DNA of 64,000 nucleotides from Mesorhizobium escarrei (GCF_935825525.1 NZ_CAKXZT010000173.1:59120-123119); one strand, 5' to 3'. Numbered from the stretch's first letter, positions 8,740-18,640 are shown. Made by a program: numbers and translations. The notes: generated from the letters alone by a model not told the origin.

Positions 8740-10238
8740 GCGACAAGCTCCGTCTTGCAGATGTGGTCGGCGACGCGCAGCGCTTGTGCGGCGATCGACA
8801 GCGCCGGATTGACCGCGGCCGAGTTCGGCAGGAAGCCAGCGTCGACGACAAACAGGTTCTTGTGGTCGAACGAGCGGCAGAACGGGTCGAGCGGCGAGGT
8901 CGCCGGATCGTCGCCCATCCTGACAGTGCCGCATTGGTGCGAGGGCGTGCGCTTGTCGAAAGGCCGCGACAGGACGATCGGATAGCCGCAGGCGCGGAAA
9001 TTCTCGCGCATCACCTTGGTCAGCCCGTCGAGCGATTGCATGTTGGAGCGCCGCCACTGCATGACGATGTCCTTGCCGTCGACCATGATGCGGCTTTCGG
9101 GATCGGGCAGGTCCTCGCACATCAGGTACCAGTCGACGGCGTGGCCGGCCATGAAGTCCAGCGCGAATTTGGGTGCAAGCTTGACGTTGGCCCGCAGCAT
9201 ATAACCGTCGATCTTGCCGAGAAGCTGGACGTTGCCGAGCGGCTTGCCGCCCTTGCCGTCGGATAGATAGTAGTCGTTGAGCATCAGCGTCTTCTGGTAG
9301 ACGGAGGTGTTCCTGCGGCGCGGATCGATCGCCAGCATGGCGCTCGAATTGTGGTTCATGAAGTTGCGGCCGACCTGGTCGGAGCGGTTGGCAAGGCCCT
9401 TTCCGTTGGGCGACGGCGAACGCAGCAGGATGGCGGCGGAATTGACCGCGCCGGCCGAGAGGATGACCAGTTTCGGCGTCACTTTCATCAGCGTGCCATT
9501 CTGGCGATAGTGTACGGCTGCGATCGTCGTGGCATCCGACGAGGCTTCGAGATATTCGACATGGGCGCCGGTCTCGAGCCTGATGTTCCGATCGGCAAGT
9601 GCCGCCGCCAGCGGCCCCGATTGGGCGTCGACCTTGCCGGTCCCGGTGTTGGGAAACGCGTCCCAGCCTGTCTTGCCGTCTCTTAGCCAGGCATCGATGT
9701 CGACGCCGAGCGGCAGCGATGCCGGGTGCAGGCCGAGGCCCTTGAGTTCGGCACGGGCGCGGGCGATCGGCGGCTCGTCCGGCACCGGCCCGAACGGATA
9801 GGGGATCGAGTGGAACGGCTCGGTCGGGTCTTGGCCGAGTGCGCCGCGCACGCGAAAAAGCTGCTCGGCCCTGGAGTACCATGGCTCGAACTCCTCATAG
9901 GAGAACGGCCAGGCCGGCGAGACGCCGCCATAGTGCTCCATCTCCGAAAAGTCTTGCCTGCGGTAGCGGATCAGCACTGCGCCATAGAATTTCGAATTGC
10001 CGCCGACATAGTAGTAGTTGCCGGGGTTGAAGGGCGCGCCGCCGGCCTCGCGCCACATCTCCTTCGGCCGGTAGTGGCCGTCGACGAAGATGGCGCGCGT
10101 GTCGCGCGTGTGCGGCGTCGCCGGCAGCGGTTCGCCACGCTCCAGCATCAGGATCGAGGCGCCGCTGCCGGCAAGGCCGGAAGCGATCGTGGCGCCGCCG
10201 ATGCCGGAGCCGATGATGACGATGTCCGGGTTTGTCAT
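8736..10238 (-). CDS. GMC oxidoreductase, sugar-dehydrogenase-like
   Basis: A 500-residue FAD-dependent oxidoreductase with GSGIGG at 10-15, the YVGGNSKFYGA motif typical of periplasmic or cytosolic pyranose/gluconate/fructose dehydrogenase relatives, and the C-terminal catalytic pair His434 (HQCGTVRMG) and Asn477 (NPALSIAAQA). It differs markedly from the BetA-like GMC protein two genes downstream. Many relatives oxidise glucosides at C3 or aldonic acids at C2. No Tat signal is seen, so it probably works in the cytosol. It overlaps the ATPase gene by one base (TGATG) and the SDR gene by four. Confidence 0.85.
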   Translation of the reverse strand: MTNPDIVIIGSGIGGATIASGLAGSGASILMLERGEPLPATPHTRDTRAIFVDGHYRPKEMWREAGGAPFNPGNYYYVGGNSKFYGAVLIRYRRQDFSEMEHYGGVSPAWPFSYEEFEPWYSRAEQLFRVRGALGQDPTEPFHSIPYPFGPVPDEPPIARARAELKGLGLHPASLPLGVDIDAWLRDGKTGWDAFPNTGTGKVDAQSGPLAAALADRNIRLETGAHVEYLEASSDATTIAAVHYRQNGTLMKVTPKLVILSAGAVNSAAILLRSPSPNGKGLANRSDQVGRNFMNHNSSAMLAIDPRRRNTSVYQKTLMLNDYYLSDGKGGKPLGNVQLLGKIDGYMLRANVKLAPKFALDFMAGHAVDWYLMCEDLPDPESRIMVDGKDIVMQWRRSNMQSLDGLTKVMRENFRACGYPIVLSRPFDKRTPSHQCGTVRMGDDPATSPLDPFCRSFDHKNLFVVDAGFLPNSAAVNPALSIAAQALRVADHICKTELVA

Positions 10239-11353
10239 CAGAGGATGCGGTTCTCGGTCGCCGGATCGAAGAACACCGCCTTGGTCAGGTTGAAGGCGAG
10301 CGGCGTGCTGGTGCCCGGCTGGATGTTGGCGTCGGCGCGCAGACGCGCCACCACCGCCTTGCCGCCCAGGTTGGTGACGGCGAAGGTATCGGAGCCGGCC
10401 GGTTCGACGACCTCGATGTGACAGTCGGCGGTGGCGATGTTCGATGCGTTGCGTTCGGCTCCTTCGGGATCGGTCAGGGCCTCGGGGCGGACGCCGAAGA
10501 TGATCGGCCTGTCGTGGAATGCTGACAGACCCGTCGGCGCATCGGCCAGCGGCAGCGAGATCGGCTCGCGCGCCTCGCGCTGCAGCACAACGGACAATGC
10601 ATTGCCATTGCCGCCGATCGTCGCCGGGATCAGGTTCATCGCCGGCGAGCCCATGAAGTCGGCAACAAACAGATTGGTCGGATTGTTGTAGATTTCGGCC
10701 GGCGTGCCGAACTGCTGCACCTCGCCGTCGCGCATCACCGCGATCTTGGTGGCCAGCGTCATCGCCTCGATCTGGTCGTGGGTGACGTAGACGATCGTCG
10801 TGCCTGTGGTTGCGTGCAGCCGCTTGATCTCGATGCGCATGTCGACGCGCAGCTTGGCGTCGAGATTGGACAGCGGCTCGTCGAAGAGAAACAGCTTGGG
10901 GTCACGCACCAGCGCCCGGCCCATGGCGACGCGCTGGCGCTGGCCGCCGGAAAGTTGGCTCGGCTTGCGCTGCAGGAGGTGGCCGATCTGCAGCACCTTC
11001 GCCACCTTGTCGATCGCCTTCTGGCGCTCGGCTGCCGGCACGCCGCGCATCTCCATGCCGAAGGCAATGTTCCCCGCAACTGTCATGTTCGGATAGAGCG
11101 CGTAGCTCTGGAACACCATGGCGATGTCGCGCTTCGAGGGGTGGAGATCGTTGATCGTGCGTCCGTCGACACGGATTTCGCCTTCGGTGATGGTTTCCAG
11201 CCCGGCGATGGTGTTGAGCAAGGTCGACTTGCCGCAGCCGGACGGGCCGACCAGCACGAGGAAGCCGCCCTTTTCGAGATCGAGGTCGATGCCCTTCAGG
11301 ATCTCGACCGATCCGAACTGCTTCCTCAGCCCATCAATTTCGAGAAAAGCCAT
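10238..11353 (-). CDS. sugar ABC transporter ATPase, UgpC/MalK type
   Basis: A 371-residue ATPase for the CUT1-type importer encoded with it. Walker A GPSGCGKS is at 36-43, LSGGQ at 134-138, Walker B FLFDEP at 155-160, and YVTHDQIEAMTLA holds the switch His. The segment from about residue 235 matches the regulatory TOBE/MalK extension. The gene starts 4 bp after the permease stop and overlaps the next gene by one base, so translational coupling is likely. Confidence 0.93.
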   Translation of the reverse strand: MAFLEIDGLRKQFGSVEILKGIDLDLEKGGFLVLVGPSGCGKSTLLNTIAGLETITEGEIRVDGRTINDLHPSKRDIAMVFQSYALYPNMTVAGNIAFGMEMRGVPAAERQKAIDKVAKVLQIGHLLQRKPSQLSGGQRQRVAMGRALVRDPKLFLFDEPLSNLDAKLRVDMRIEIKRLHATTGTTIVYVTHDQIEAMTLATKIAVMRDGEVQQFGTPAEIYNNPTNLFVADFMGSPAMNLIPATIGGNGNALSVVLQREAREPISLPLADAPTGLSAFHDRPIIFGVRPEALTDPEGAERNASNIATADCHIEVVEPAGSDTFAVTNLGGKAVVARLRADANIQPGTSTPLAFNLTKAVFFDPATENRIL

Positions 11354-11357
11354 TCGA

Positions 11358-12302
11358 TTATCCTTTGACGGCGCCGGCCATCAGGCCGCGCACGAAATAG
11401 CGGCCAGCGACCACATAGACGAGAAGGGTCGGCAGTGCGGCGATCATCGCCGCCGCCATGTTGACATTGTATTCGACGACGCCGGTCGAGGTGTTGACGA
11501 CGTTGTTCAGCGCCACCGTCATCGGCATCGCGTCGCCGGTGCCGGCATAGGCCGAGGCGAACAGGAAGTCATTCCAGATGTTGGTGAACTGGTAGATGAC
11601 GGTGACGACGAAGATCGGCATCGAATTCGGCAGCATGATGCGCCGGAAGATCTGGAAGAAGGAGGCGCCGTCGACCTGTGCCGCCCTGACCAGTTCGGTC
11701 GGGAAGGCCTCGTAATAATTGCGGAAGAACAAGGTGGTGAAGCCGAGCCCGTAGACGACGTGGACAAAGACCAGGTTGACCGTCGGATTGCCCAGGCCGA
11801 ATGAAAATCCCGTGGCGTTGCGCAGCGTCACGCCGAAACGGCCGAGGCTGCCGAGGATCGTCGCCATCGGCAACAGCACCGACTGGAACGGGATGAAGCA
11901 GGCAAACAGCATCAGCCCGAAGACCAGCGTGTGGCCGCGGAAGCGCCATTTGGTCAGGACATAGCCGTTGAGGGCGCCGAGCAGCGTCGAGATCAGCACC
12001 GCCGGAACCACCATCTTGATGGAGTTCCAGAAATAACCCTTGATGCCGGCGCAGGTCAGGCCGACGCAGGTCTCGCCCCACGCCTTCAGCCACGGCTCGA
12101 AGGTTGGCGCCCGCGGCAGCGCCAGCATGTTGCCGTTCTGGATCTCGTCCATGGTCTTGAACGAGGTCACCAGCATGACGAACAGCGGCATCAGGTAGAA
12201 CAGCGCGAACAGCGCCAGCAGGCTGTAAATGACGATACGGTTGACGGTCCTGGCGCTGATGCCGCCAGTGCTCTGGCGAGCGGGCGTGGCAATGACGCTC
12301 AT
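11358..12302 (-). CDS. sugar ABC transporter permease, MalG type
   Basis: A 314-residue inner-membrane permease with six predicted helices and the EAA loop (ELVRAAQVDGASFFQIFRRI) that docks to the ATPase. The sequence from residue 25 (TVNRIVIYSLLALFALFYLMP) opens with the first helix. It overlaps the partner permease by 4 bp. Together they form the transmembrane channel of a CUT1 importer related, as far as I recall, to glucose/mannose systems such as GtsBC. Confidence 0.93.
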   Translation of the reverse strand: MSVIATPARQSTGGISARTVNRIVIYSLLALFALFYLMPLFVMLVTSFKTMDEIQNGNMLALPRAPTFEPWLKAWGETCVGLTCAGIKGYFWNSIKMVVPAVLISTLLGALNGYVLTKWRFRGHTLVFGLMLFACFIPFQSVLLPMATILGSLGRFGVTLRNATGFSFGLGNPTVNLVFVHVVYGLGFTTLFFRNYYEAFPTELVRAAQVDGASFFQIFRRIMLPNSMPIFVVTVIYQFTNIWNDFLFASAYAGTGDAMPMTVALNNVVNTSTGVVEYNVNMAAAMIAALPTLLVYVVAGRYFVRGLMAGAVKG

Positions 12303-13255
12303 CGCGGCTTCTCCCTGAGCTCGGAATAGAGATAGGGCACGATGATCGCGGTGATGGTCATCAGCATGATCACCGCGCTGGCCGAGCCGACGGCCATCTC
12401 GTTGCGCTTGAAAGTGTACTCATACATGAAGTTCGACGGCAGCCAGGCCGAGCCGCCCGGCCCGCCGCTGGTCAGTGCCACGACCAGGTCGTAGGACTTG
12501 ATGGCGAGGTGGGCGAGCACGATGAAGGCCGAGAGGAACACCGGCCGCAGCAGCGGGATGACGATGCGGCGATAGAGCTGGAAAGTGGTGGCGCCGTCGA
12601 TCTGCGCCGCCTTCATGATCTCGCCGTCGATGCCGCGCAGGCCGGCCAGGAACATCGCCATGATGAAGCCCGAGGCCTGCCAGACGCCGGCGATCACCAC
12701 CGTGTAGATGACGAAATCCTTGTTCTTGATCCAGTCGAAATGGAAGCTCGTCCAGCCCCATTGATGCAGCGTCTGCTCGAGGCCGAGGCCGGGATCGAGG
12801 AACCATTTCCAGGCGACGCCGGTGACGATGAAGGACAGCGCCATCGGGTAGAGATAGATCGGCCGCAACACGCCTTCGCCGCGGATCTTCTGGTCGAGCA
12901 GGATCGCCAGGAACAGGCCGAGCGCCAGGCAGATGAAGATGTAGAGAAAGCCGAAAATGCCCATGTTGATAATCGAAGTGTACCAGCTCGACGGCGGGTC
13001 GCTCTCGAAGGTCCAGCGCCACAGCCGCTGATAGGCCCGCGGCCCGGTGAGCGCATAGGACGGAAAAGTCTTGGAATTGGTGAACGACAGATAGACCGTC
13101 CACAGGATGAAGCCGTAGACGAAGACGATGGTGATCGCAAAGCTTGGCGCCAGCACGATCTTCGGCAGCGCGTCCTGCAGGCGCGAACGCATTGAGACAC
13201 CCGGGCGGGCGCCATGCTCCGGCGTCAGCTTGATCTGGGTCGTGACCGTAGTCAT
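12299..13255 (-). CDS. sugar ABC transporter permease, MalF type
   Basis: A 318-residue permease with six helices and EAA loop (EIMKAAQIDGATTFQLYRRI). I chose ATG 13255 because GGAGG lies five bases upstream; the frame is open further back but without support. The protein has a short cytoplasmic N-terminus of about 38 residues before the first helix (VLAPSFAITIVFVYGFILW). It pairs with the MalG-type permease encoded next. The 163-bp gap to the binding-protein gene upstream holds two stem-loops. Confidence 0.92.
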   Translation of the reverse strand: MTTVTTQIKLTPEHGARPGVSMRSRLQDALPKIVLAPSFAITIVFVYGFILWTVYLSFTNSKTFPSYALTGPRAYQRLWRWTFESDPPSSWYTSIINMGIFGFLYIFICLALGLFLAILLDQKIRGEGVLRPIYLYPMALSFIVTGVAWKWFLDPGLGLEQTLHQWGWTSFHFDWIKNKDFVIYTVVIAGVWQASGFIMAMFLAGLRGIDGEIMKAAQIDGATTFQLYRRIVIPLLRPVFLSAFIVLAHLAIKSYDLVVALTSGGPGGSAWLPSNFMYEYTFKRNEMAVGSASAVIMLMTITAIIVPYLYSELREKPR

Positions 13256-13301
13256 GGGCTCCTCCCTTACGGGTCCCTTCCCCGCCAGGCGGTGAAGGAT
13301 A

Positions 13302-13402
13302 GCCCCGTCGAGACGGGGCGTGTTGTTGATCGCCGGCGCCATTCCGACCAGAGGCCGACCATCCTGGCTTGGTGGAACCTTCCCCACCGGAGCGGGGAAG
13401 GT
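13302..13402 (-). other. two stem-loops between binding-protein and permease genes
   Basis: Two perfect hairpins lie in the 163-bp gap: GCCCCGTC/GACGGGGC at 13302-13309 and 13312-13319, and ACCTTCCCC/GGGGAAGGT at 13377-13385 and 13394-13402. Neither has a following T-run. In sugar ABC operons, structures at this place often protect the binding-protein mRNA from 3' decay or partly end transcription, giving more binding protein than permease. That role is inferred from position. Confidence 0.55.
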
Positions 13403-13418
13403 CCTTGCATGCCGGTTT

Positions 13419-14672
13419 TTATTTGGCGTCTTCGATTGCGTTAACCAGCTGGGTCACGGCCTCGTCCGAGGTCTTGATCTGGCCGTGGACGAACTTCGAG
13501 ACGACGTCCTTGTAGGCATTGGCGACGGCCGGCGGCGCGCCATAGCCTTGCGCCAGCGAGCCGAACAGCGTGCCGCCTTCGTTGGCCGCCTTCAGGTCGG
13601 CGATGCCCTTCTTGCCGCAAGCGTCGAAGTCGGTGTCGGGCACGTCGGTGCGGGCCGGGACCGAGCCCTTGACGACGTTGAAGGCCGACTGGAAGCTCTT
13701 CGACAAAGTGGCGGTGGCCAAGGCGACCTGGGCGGCCTTGCGGTCCTCCGGAACGCCGAACATGCCGAACATGTCGGAATTGTAGACCACGCTGCCGTCG
13801 GTGCCCGGGAAGCGGTAGCACAGGAAGTCGGTGCCCGGGGTCTTCTTGGCGGCGTTGAATTCGCCCTTGGCCCAGTCGCCCATCACCTGCACCAGCGCAT
13901 CGCCCTTGATGACCATGGCGGTGGCAAGGTTCCAGTCGCGGCCGGAGAAGTTCGGGTCGACATAGGTGACGAGCTTGGCAAGGTTGTCGAACGACTTCTT
14001 CATCGTGTCCGACTTCAGCTGCTCTTCGTCGAGGTCGTTGAAGGCCTTCTTGTAGAATTCAGGTCCGCCGGTCGACAGCACGACCGAGTCGAACATCGTG
14101 GCTTCCTGCCAGTTCTGGCCGCCGAGCGCGAGCGGGATGACGCCCGCCGCCTTGGCCTTGTCGAGCAGCGCAACGAATTCGTCGAAGGTCTTGGGCTCGG
14201 TGCCGCCGATCTTGTCCATCACCGCCTTGTTGATCCACAGCCAGTTGACGGAGTGGACGTTGACCGGAGCCGCGACCCACTTGCCGTCATAGACCGAGAA
14301 TTTCTGCAGGGCGGCCGGAACGGATTTGTCCCAGCCTTCCTTTACCGCCGCCTCGGTCAGGTCGCCCATCACGCCGGCCGCGGCATAATCGAGCACGGTA
14401 TAGCCGAGCATCTGCGAGGCGGTCGGGTAGTTGCCGGCCGCGACCATCGCCTTCAGCGCGGTCATGGCGGCGTCGCCGCCGCCGCCGGCCACGGGCACGT
14501 CCTTCCAGGCAAAGCCTTGCTTGGCCAGATCCTCCTTGAGCACGTTCAAGGCAGCCGCTTCGCCGCCAGACGTCCACCAATGCAGCATCTCGACTTCCTT
14601 GACGTCCTGGGCATGGGCCGCGAACGCAAGACCCGAGCCGAGAGCCGTTCCGATAAGCAATTTGCGCAACAT
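13419..14672 (-). CDS. sugar ABC transporter substrate-binding protein
   Basis: A 417-residue periplasmic binding protein with a clear signal peptide (LLIGTALGSGLAFAAHA, cleavage near residue 22). The mature start VEMLHWWTSGGEAAALNVL is a hallmark of glucose/mannose-type CUT1 binding proteins, which bind monosaccharides or small glycosides. Trp residues around 32-33 and in VNWLWIN are likely sugar-stacking positions. GGAGG precedes the ATG by a few bases. It heads the transporter part of the catabolic block, 59 bp after the aldehyde dehydrogenase gene. Confidence 0.92.
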   Translation of the reverse strand: MLRKLLIGTALGSGLAFAAHAQDVKEVEMLHWWTSGGEAAALNVLKEDLAKQGFAWKDVPVAGGGGDAAMTALKAMVAAGNYPTASQMLGYTVLDYAAAGVMGDLTEAAVKEGWDKSVPAALQKFSVYDGKWVAAPVNVHSVNWLWINKAVMDKIGGTEPKTFDEFVALLDKAKAAGVIPLALGGQNWQEATMFDSVVLSTGGPEFYKKAFNDLDEEQLKSDTMKKSFDNLAKLVTYVDPNFSGRDWNLATAMVIKGDALVQVMGDWAKGEFNAAKKTPGTDFLCYRFPGTDGSVVYNSDMFGMFGVPEDRKAAQVALATATLSKSFQSAFNVVKGSVPARTDVPDTDFDACGKKGIADLKAANEGGTLFGSLAQGYGAPPAVANAYKDVVSKFVHGQIKTSDEAVTQLVNAIEDAK

Positions 14673-14731
14673 GTACTTCCTCCCTTGTTGCAGCTACACG
14701 ACCGGCTGATGTTCGCCGGGTTCTTCCCAAC

Positions 14732-16243
14732 TCAGCCGACCCACCATCCGGTGCGCTGGCCGCGATGAAACTGGATCGTCTTTTCCTCGGTATAGTCCTC
14801 GACGGCGCGCTTGCCGAGTTCGCGTCCGAGACCGGACTGCTTGTAGCCTCCGAAAGGCAGCTCGGGATAGCCTTCCATGAACGTGTTCACCCAAACGGTT
14901 CCCGAGCGCACATTCCGCGCCACCGACATGCAGGTATCGATGCTGGCGCTCCACACGCCCGCCGACAGACCATAGGGCGTGTTGTTGGCGATGCGCAACG
15001 CCTCTTCAATCGATCCAAAGGTCAGCACCGACAGCACCGGTCCGAACACTTCTTCACGCGCAATGGCCATGTCTTCGGTGACGCCGCGAAGGATGGTCGG
15101 GTCGAGATACTGACCAGCACTGGAGGCAATCTGCTTGCCGCCGCTATAGACGCTACTGCCGTCGTTTGCAGCCGCCGCCACGTAGCCGGTCACCTTGGCC
15201 AGGTGCTCGGAAGAGATCATCGCGCCGACCTTGGTGCTGTCGTCGAGCGGATCGCCGACGGTGACCCTTGCGGTGAGCGCCTTCACCGCGTCGAGGAAGT
15301 CGTCGGCGATTGTCTCATGGACGATCAGCCGGCTGCCGGCGTTGCAGCATTCGCCGGCGTTGAAAAAGCCGCCGAACACCGCCGCGTCGGCGGCGGCTTC
15401 GAGGTCGGCGTCTGGAAAGACGATCTGGCCGTTCTTGCCGCCGAGCTCCATAGAAACCTTTTTCAGCGAGTTCGCAGCCGACGCCATGGTCATCTTGCCG
15501 ACCCGGGTGGAGCCGGTGAACGACACCATCTCGACCAGCGGGTGGCTGACCATCGGGGCGCCGACGTCGGCGCCCAGGCCGGCGAGGATGTTGACGACTC
15601 CGTCAGGCAAGCCGGCCTGCATCAGGATGTCGCCGAGCACGAAGGTCGAGGCCGACGTCATCTCGCTCGGCTTGACCACCGCGGTGCAGCCGGCGGCGAG
15701 CGCGAACGGCAGCTTCTGACTGAGGATGAGGAACGGAAAATTCCACGGCGTGATGATCGAGACGATGCCGATCGGTTCACGCAGCACGACGCCCAGCATG
15801 GCGTCGCCGAGATTGGCGTAGGTCTCGCCATGGAGCGTGCGGGCAAGCGCCGCGGCATAGCGCCAGATGTCGACGGCGCCGCCGATCTCGCCGCGCGCCT
15901 GGGCGATCGGCTTGCCGGATTCCAGTGCATCGAGCCGGGCAATCTCCTCGAGCCGCGCCTCGATCAGGTCTGCTGCCTTGAGCAGGATCGCGGCGCGCTC
16001 GCCGGCCTTCATGCGCGGCCAGGGGCCGGTCTCGAAGGCCTTGTGCGCGGCCTGTACCGCCGCCTCGACTTCCGCTTCGCCGGCTTGCGCATAGCGCGAA
16101 ACGGCGAAGCCGTGGCCGGGGCTGTTGCGCTCCAGCGTGCGACCGTCGCGGGCAGCGACGAACTTGCCGTCGATCAGCAGCCGGTAGGACTTCGGTGCTG
16201 CGGCTGCCTCGGCGGGCATGGCGATGGTGAGGGGCAAGTTCAT
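14732..16243 (-). CDS. aldehyde dehydrogenase, NAD(P)-dependent
   Basis: A 503-residue enzyme oxidising an aldehyde to the acid. Catalytic Glu266 (MELGGKNG) and Cys300 (NAGECCNAGS) are in place, with PWNFP at 166-170 and the cofactor loop GSTRVGK at 244-250. I selected ATG 16243 because the protein then has the usual length; upstream sequence belongs to the enoyl-CoA hydratase gene. It could oxidise the aldehyde made by one of the two GMC alcohol dehydrogenases in the same operon. The exact substrate is unknown. Confidence 0.92.
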   Translation of the reverse strand: MNLPLTIAMPAEAAAAPKSYRLLIDGKFVAARDGRTLERNSPGHGFAVSRYAQAGEAEVEAAVQAAHKAFETGPWPRMKAGERAAILLKAADLIEARLEEIARLDALESGKPIAQARGEIGGAVDIWRYAAALARTLHGETYANLGDAMLGVVLREPIGIVSIITPWNFPFLILSQKLPFALAAGCTAVVKPSEMTSASTFVLGDILMQAGLPDGVVNILAGLGADVGAPMVSHPLVEMVSFTGSTRVGKMTMASAANSLKKVSMELGGKNGQIVFPDADLEAAADAAVFGGFFNAGECCNAGSRLIVHETIADDFLDAVKALTARVTVGDPLDDSTKVGAMISSEHLAKVTGYVAAAANDGSSVYSGGKQIASSAGQYLDPTILRGVTEDMAIAREEVFGPVLSVLTFGSIEEALRIANNTPYGLSAGVWSASIDTCMSVARNVRSGTVWVNTFMEGYPELPFGGYKQSGLGRELGKRAVEDYTEEKTIQFHRGQRTGWWVG

Positions 16244-16269
16244 GTGATTTCCAGGTTCCGCTCGCATTC

Positions 16270-17046
16270 TCATGATCTTGAAAACGCTGGTTTCTGCTTG
16301 GTCTTGAAAGCGTCGACACCGGCCCTGAGGTCGCCGGTCAGCGCGATGAATCCGCTGGCCAGCGCCTCTGTCGCGGCGGCACTTTCCTCGCCCTCGGCGA
16401 CCGCGATCATCAGCTTTGCGGCCTCGGTTGCCAGCGGGCCACGCTCGGCGATCTTGCCGGCCCAGGCCTTGGCCTCGGGGAACGCGTTGCCCGTGTCGAC
16501 CACCCGGTCGACGATGCCCAGAGCGAGTGCTTCGGCCGCCACGAACGTCTCGCTGCCGATTGCCATGCGCCGCACCGTCTGGGCGCCGAAACGGCGCACC
16601 GCGCGCTGCGTGCCGGACCAGCCGGGCACCACGCCGATCGAGGTTTCCGGAAAACCTAATTTGACGTGCGCCTCGGCGACCCGGAAGTCTGTAGCCGCCG
16701 CCAGTTCCAGCCCGCCACCCAGCGCATGGCCGGACAGCACGGCGATCGTCGGTTGCCGCAACCGCGCCAGCCGGTCGAAGACGCGGTGGCCATAACGCAC
16801 CCATTGCACCTGGAAATCGGCGGCGCTCATTTGCGACCAGGCTTCGACGTCGCCACCCGAGCAAAAGCCCTTGCCTTCGCCGCACAGCAGCACGACACGA
16901 ACGCTGTCCGCAGCTTCCGCCGCGTCGAGCGCGGCTTCCAGCGCGCGCAGCATCGGGAGGTCGAGCGCGTTGAATTTCTCCGGCCGGCGCAGCGTGACGA
17001 TGGCGATGGCACCGTCTGTTTCAAAGGTGACGAGACGCTCAGCCAT
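16270..17046 (-). CDS. enoyl-CoA hydratase/isomerase (crotonase) family
   Basis: A 258-residue crotonase-fold protein. Oxyanion-hole segments CSGGDVEA and HALGGGLELA are present, and both acidic residues used by true hydratases appear (LELA and FPETSIG). It would add water to an enoyl-CoA or isomerise it. Start ATG 17046 overlaps the stop of the CoA-transferase gene by 8 bp. Side by side with a CoA-transferase and an aldehyde dehydrogenase, it suggests that the carbon skeleton is finally degraded as a CoA thioester. Confidence 0.9.
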   Translation of the reverse strand: MAERLVTFETDGAIAIVTLRRPEKFNALDLPMLRALEAALDAAEAADSVRVVLLCGEGKGFCSGGDVEAWSQMSAADFQVQWVRYGHRVFDRLARLRQPTIAVLSGHALGGGLELAAATDFRVAEAHVKLGFPETSIGVVPGWSGTQRAVRRFGAQTVRRMAIGSETFVAAEALALGIVDRVVDTGNAFPEAKAWAGKIAERGPLATEAAKLMIAVAEGEESAAATEALASGFIALTGDLRAGVDAFKTKQKPAFSRS

Positions 17047-18640
17047 GCGCGCCTCCAAGCGAGGCGCCGCCATTGAGCGACAGTCCGATCGGCCGGTCAC
17101 GGTAGAGCGCGTCCGGTGTGACTTTCAAATCGTTGGCGACGGCGAGCGGGATCTCGGCCTGCGCCAGCACGTCGCGCTGAAGGTCGATGCCGGGTGCCAA
17201 CTCAGTCACCATCAGCCCATCCGGCGTCAGCTCCATGACGCAGCGTTCGGTGACATAGGTGATGTCCTGTCCTTGCGCGACCGCGCGCTTGCCCGAGAAG
17301 GAGATATGCTCGACCTCGCCGACCACCTTCTTGACCTTGCCCTCCTGGTCGATGCGGATGCCGCCATTGGCCAGCGACAGCCTGGCGCCGGCATTGAAGA
17401 AGCCGGAAAACACGATCTTCTTCGCTCGCGCCGTGATGTCGACAAAACCGCCGGCGCCGGCGGTGACATGCGGCCGCGCCGAAAGCTTCGACACGTTGAC
17501 CGAGCCATGGCGGTCGATCTGCAGGAAGGACAGCAGCGAGGCGTCGAAACCGCCGCCCTGGAAGTAGATGAACTGGTGTGGCGATGGCATGAAGGCATCG
17601 GCGTTCGATGAGCAGCCGAACTTGAAGTCGAGCAACGGCACGCCGCCGACCGCGCCCTGTTCGATCACCCAGGTGACCTTGCCGTGCTGGCCTTCCTCGA
17701 TAAGGATGCGCGGCACGTTGGCCGAGATGCCGAAGCCGATATTGACGGCCATGCCGTCGGCAAGCTCCATGGCGACGCGCCGCGCGATGACCTTCTGGAC
17801 GCTCATCTCGGCGTTGCGGAAGCTCGACAGCGGCCGGAAGATCTCGCCCGAGATGGCCGGATCGTAGGGCGTCAGCGTCGTCTGCAACTGGTCGGGCGCC
17901 ACCACGATATGGTCGACCAGCACGCCGGGCACGCGCACGTCATGTGGCTTCAGCGTGCCGTTTTCGACGACGCGCTTGACCTGCGCGATGACGATGCCGC
18001 CATTGTTGCGGGCGGCGAGCGCCTGTTCCAGCCCGCCGAGATAGGCGCCCTCGTGCTCGTAGGTGAGGTTGCCGCGCTCGTCGGCAGTGGTGGCGCGGAT
18101 GATGGAAACATCAGGCACGATCGAGCGGAAATAGAGCCATTCCTCGCCGTCGAACTGCTGCACCGAAACGATCGGCTCGCTGGCCGCCGCATTCATGGCG
18201 CAGCCCTGATGACGAGGATCGGCGAAGGTGTCGAGGCCGACCTTGGTCAGCACGCCGGGGCGCTTGGCGGCGGCTTCGCGGTGGATGTCGAACAGGATGC
18301 CTGAGGGCACGTTGTAGGCGGCGACCGAATTGTCGCCGATCATCTTCCAGATCTGCGGCGGCTCCGAGGATGACGGGCCGGACGGATAGGAGCCGCACAG
18401 CGTGCGCTTCAACAGGCCGGGCTTGGCCAGATGGTCGATACCCCTGATGCCGTACATATCGCCGGCGGCGATCGGGTGCAGCGTCGTGATGTTCTTCGGA
18501 TGGCCTTCCGCGTCGAAGCGCTCGCCGATGGCGGCGAGCACCGCATCGGGGCAGCCAAGACCGCTCGACGACGATACCGAAACGACCATGCCGTCCCTGA
18601 TCAGGCTGGCGGCTTGCGCTGCGGAGACGAGTTTGCTCAC
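17039..18640 (-). CDS. acyl-CoA:acetate/3-ketoacid CoA-transferase
   Basis: A 533-residue family I CoA-transferase with the alpha and beta halves fused, as in propionate CoA-transferase and YdiF. The glycine-rich GLG loop lies in the N-terminal half, and the catalytic glutamate that forms the CoA thioester is Glu327 in VIEQGAVGG. It moves CoA from acetyl- or succinyl-CoA to a carboxylic acid. The acceptor is probably the acid produced by the operon's aldehyde dehydrogenase. It starts inside the last codons of the Gfo/Idh/MocA gene (4-bp overlap). Confidence 0.9.
   Translation of the reverse strand: MSKLVSAAQAASLIRDGMVVSVSSSSGLGCPDAVLAAIGERFDAEGHPKNITTLHPIAAGDMYGIRGIDHLAKPGLLKRTLCGSYPSGPSSSEPPQIWKMIGDNSVAAYNVPSGILFDIHREAAAKRPGVLTKVGLDTFADPRHQGCAMNAAASEPIVSVQQFDGEEWLYFRSIVPDVSIIRATTADERGNLTYEHEGAYLGGLEQALAARNNGGIVIAQVKRVVENGTLKPHDVRVPGVLVDHIVVAPDQLQTTLTPYDPAISGEIFRPLSSFRNAEMSVQKVIARRVAMELADGMAVNIGFGISANVPRILIEEGQHGKVTWVIEQGAVGGVPLLDFKFGCSSNADAFMPSPHQFIYFQGGGFDASLLSFLQIDRHGSVNVSKLSARPHVTAGAGGFVDITARAKKIVFSGFFNAGARLSLANGGIRIDQEGKVKKVVGEVEHISFSGKRAVAQGQDITYVTERCVMELTPDGLMVTELAPGIDLQRDVLAQAEIPLAVANDLKVTPDALYRDRPIGLSLNGGASLGGAHG

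Noticed and set aside
14765..16795. 676-residue frame antisense to the aldehyde dehydrogenase and crotonase genes
   Set aside because: Spans two real genes on the other strand; shadow of third-position GC.
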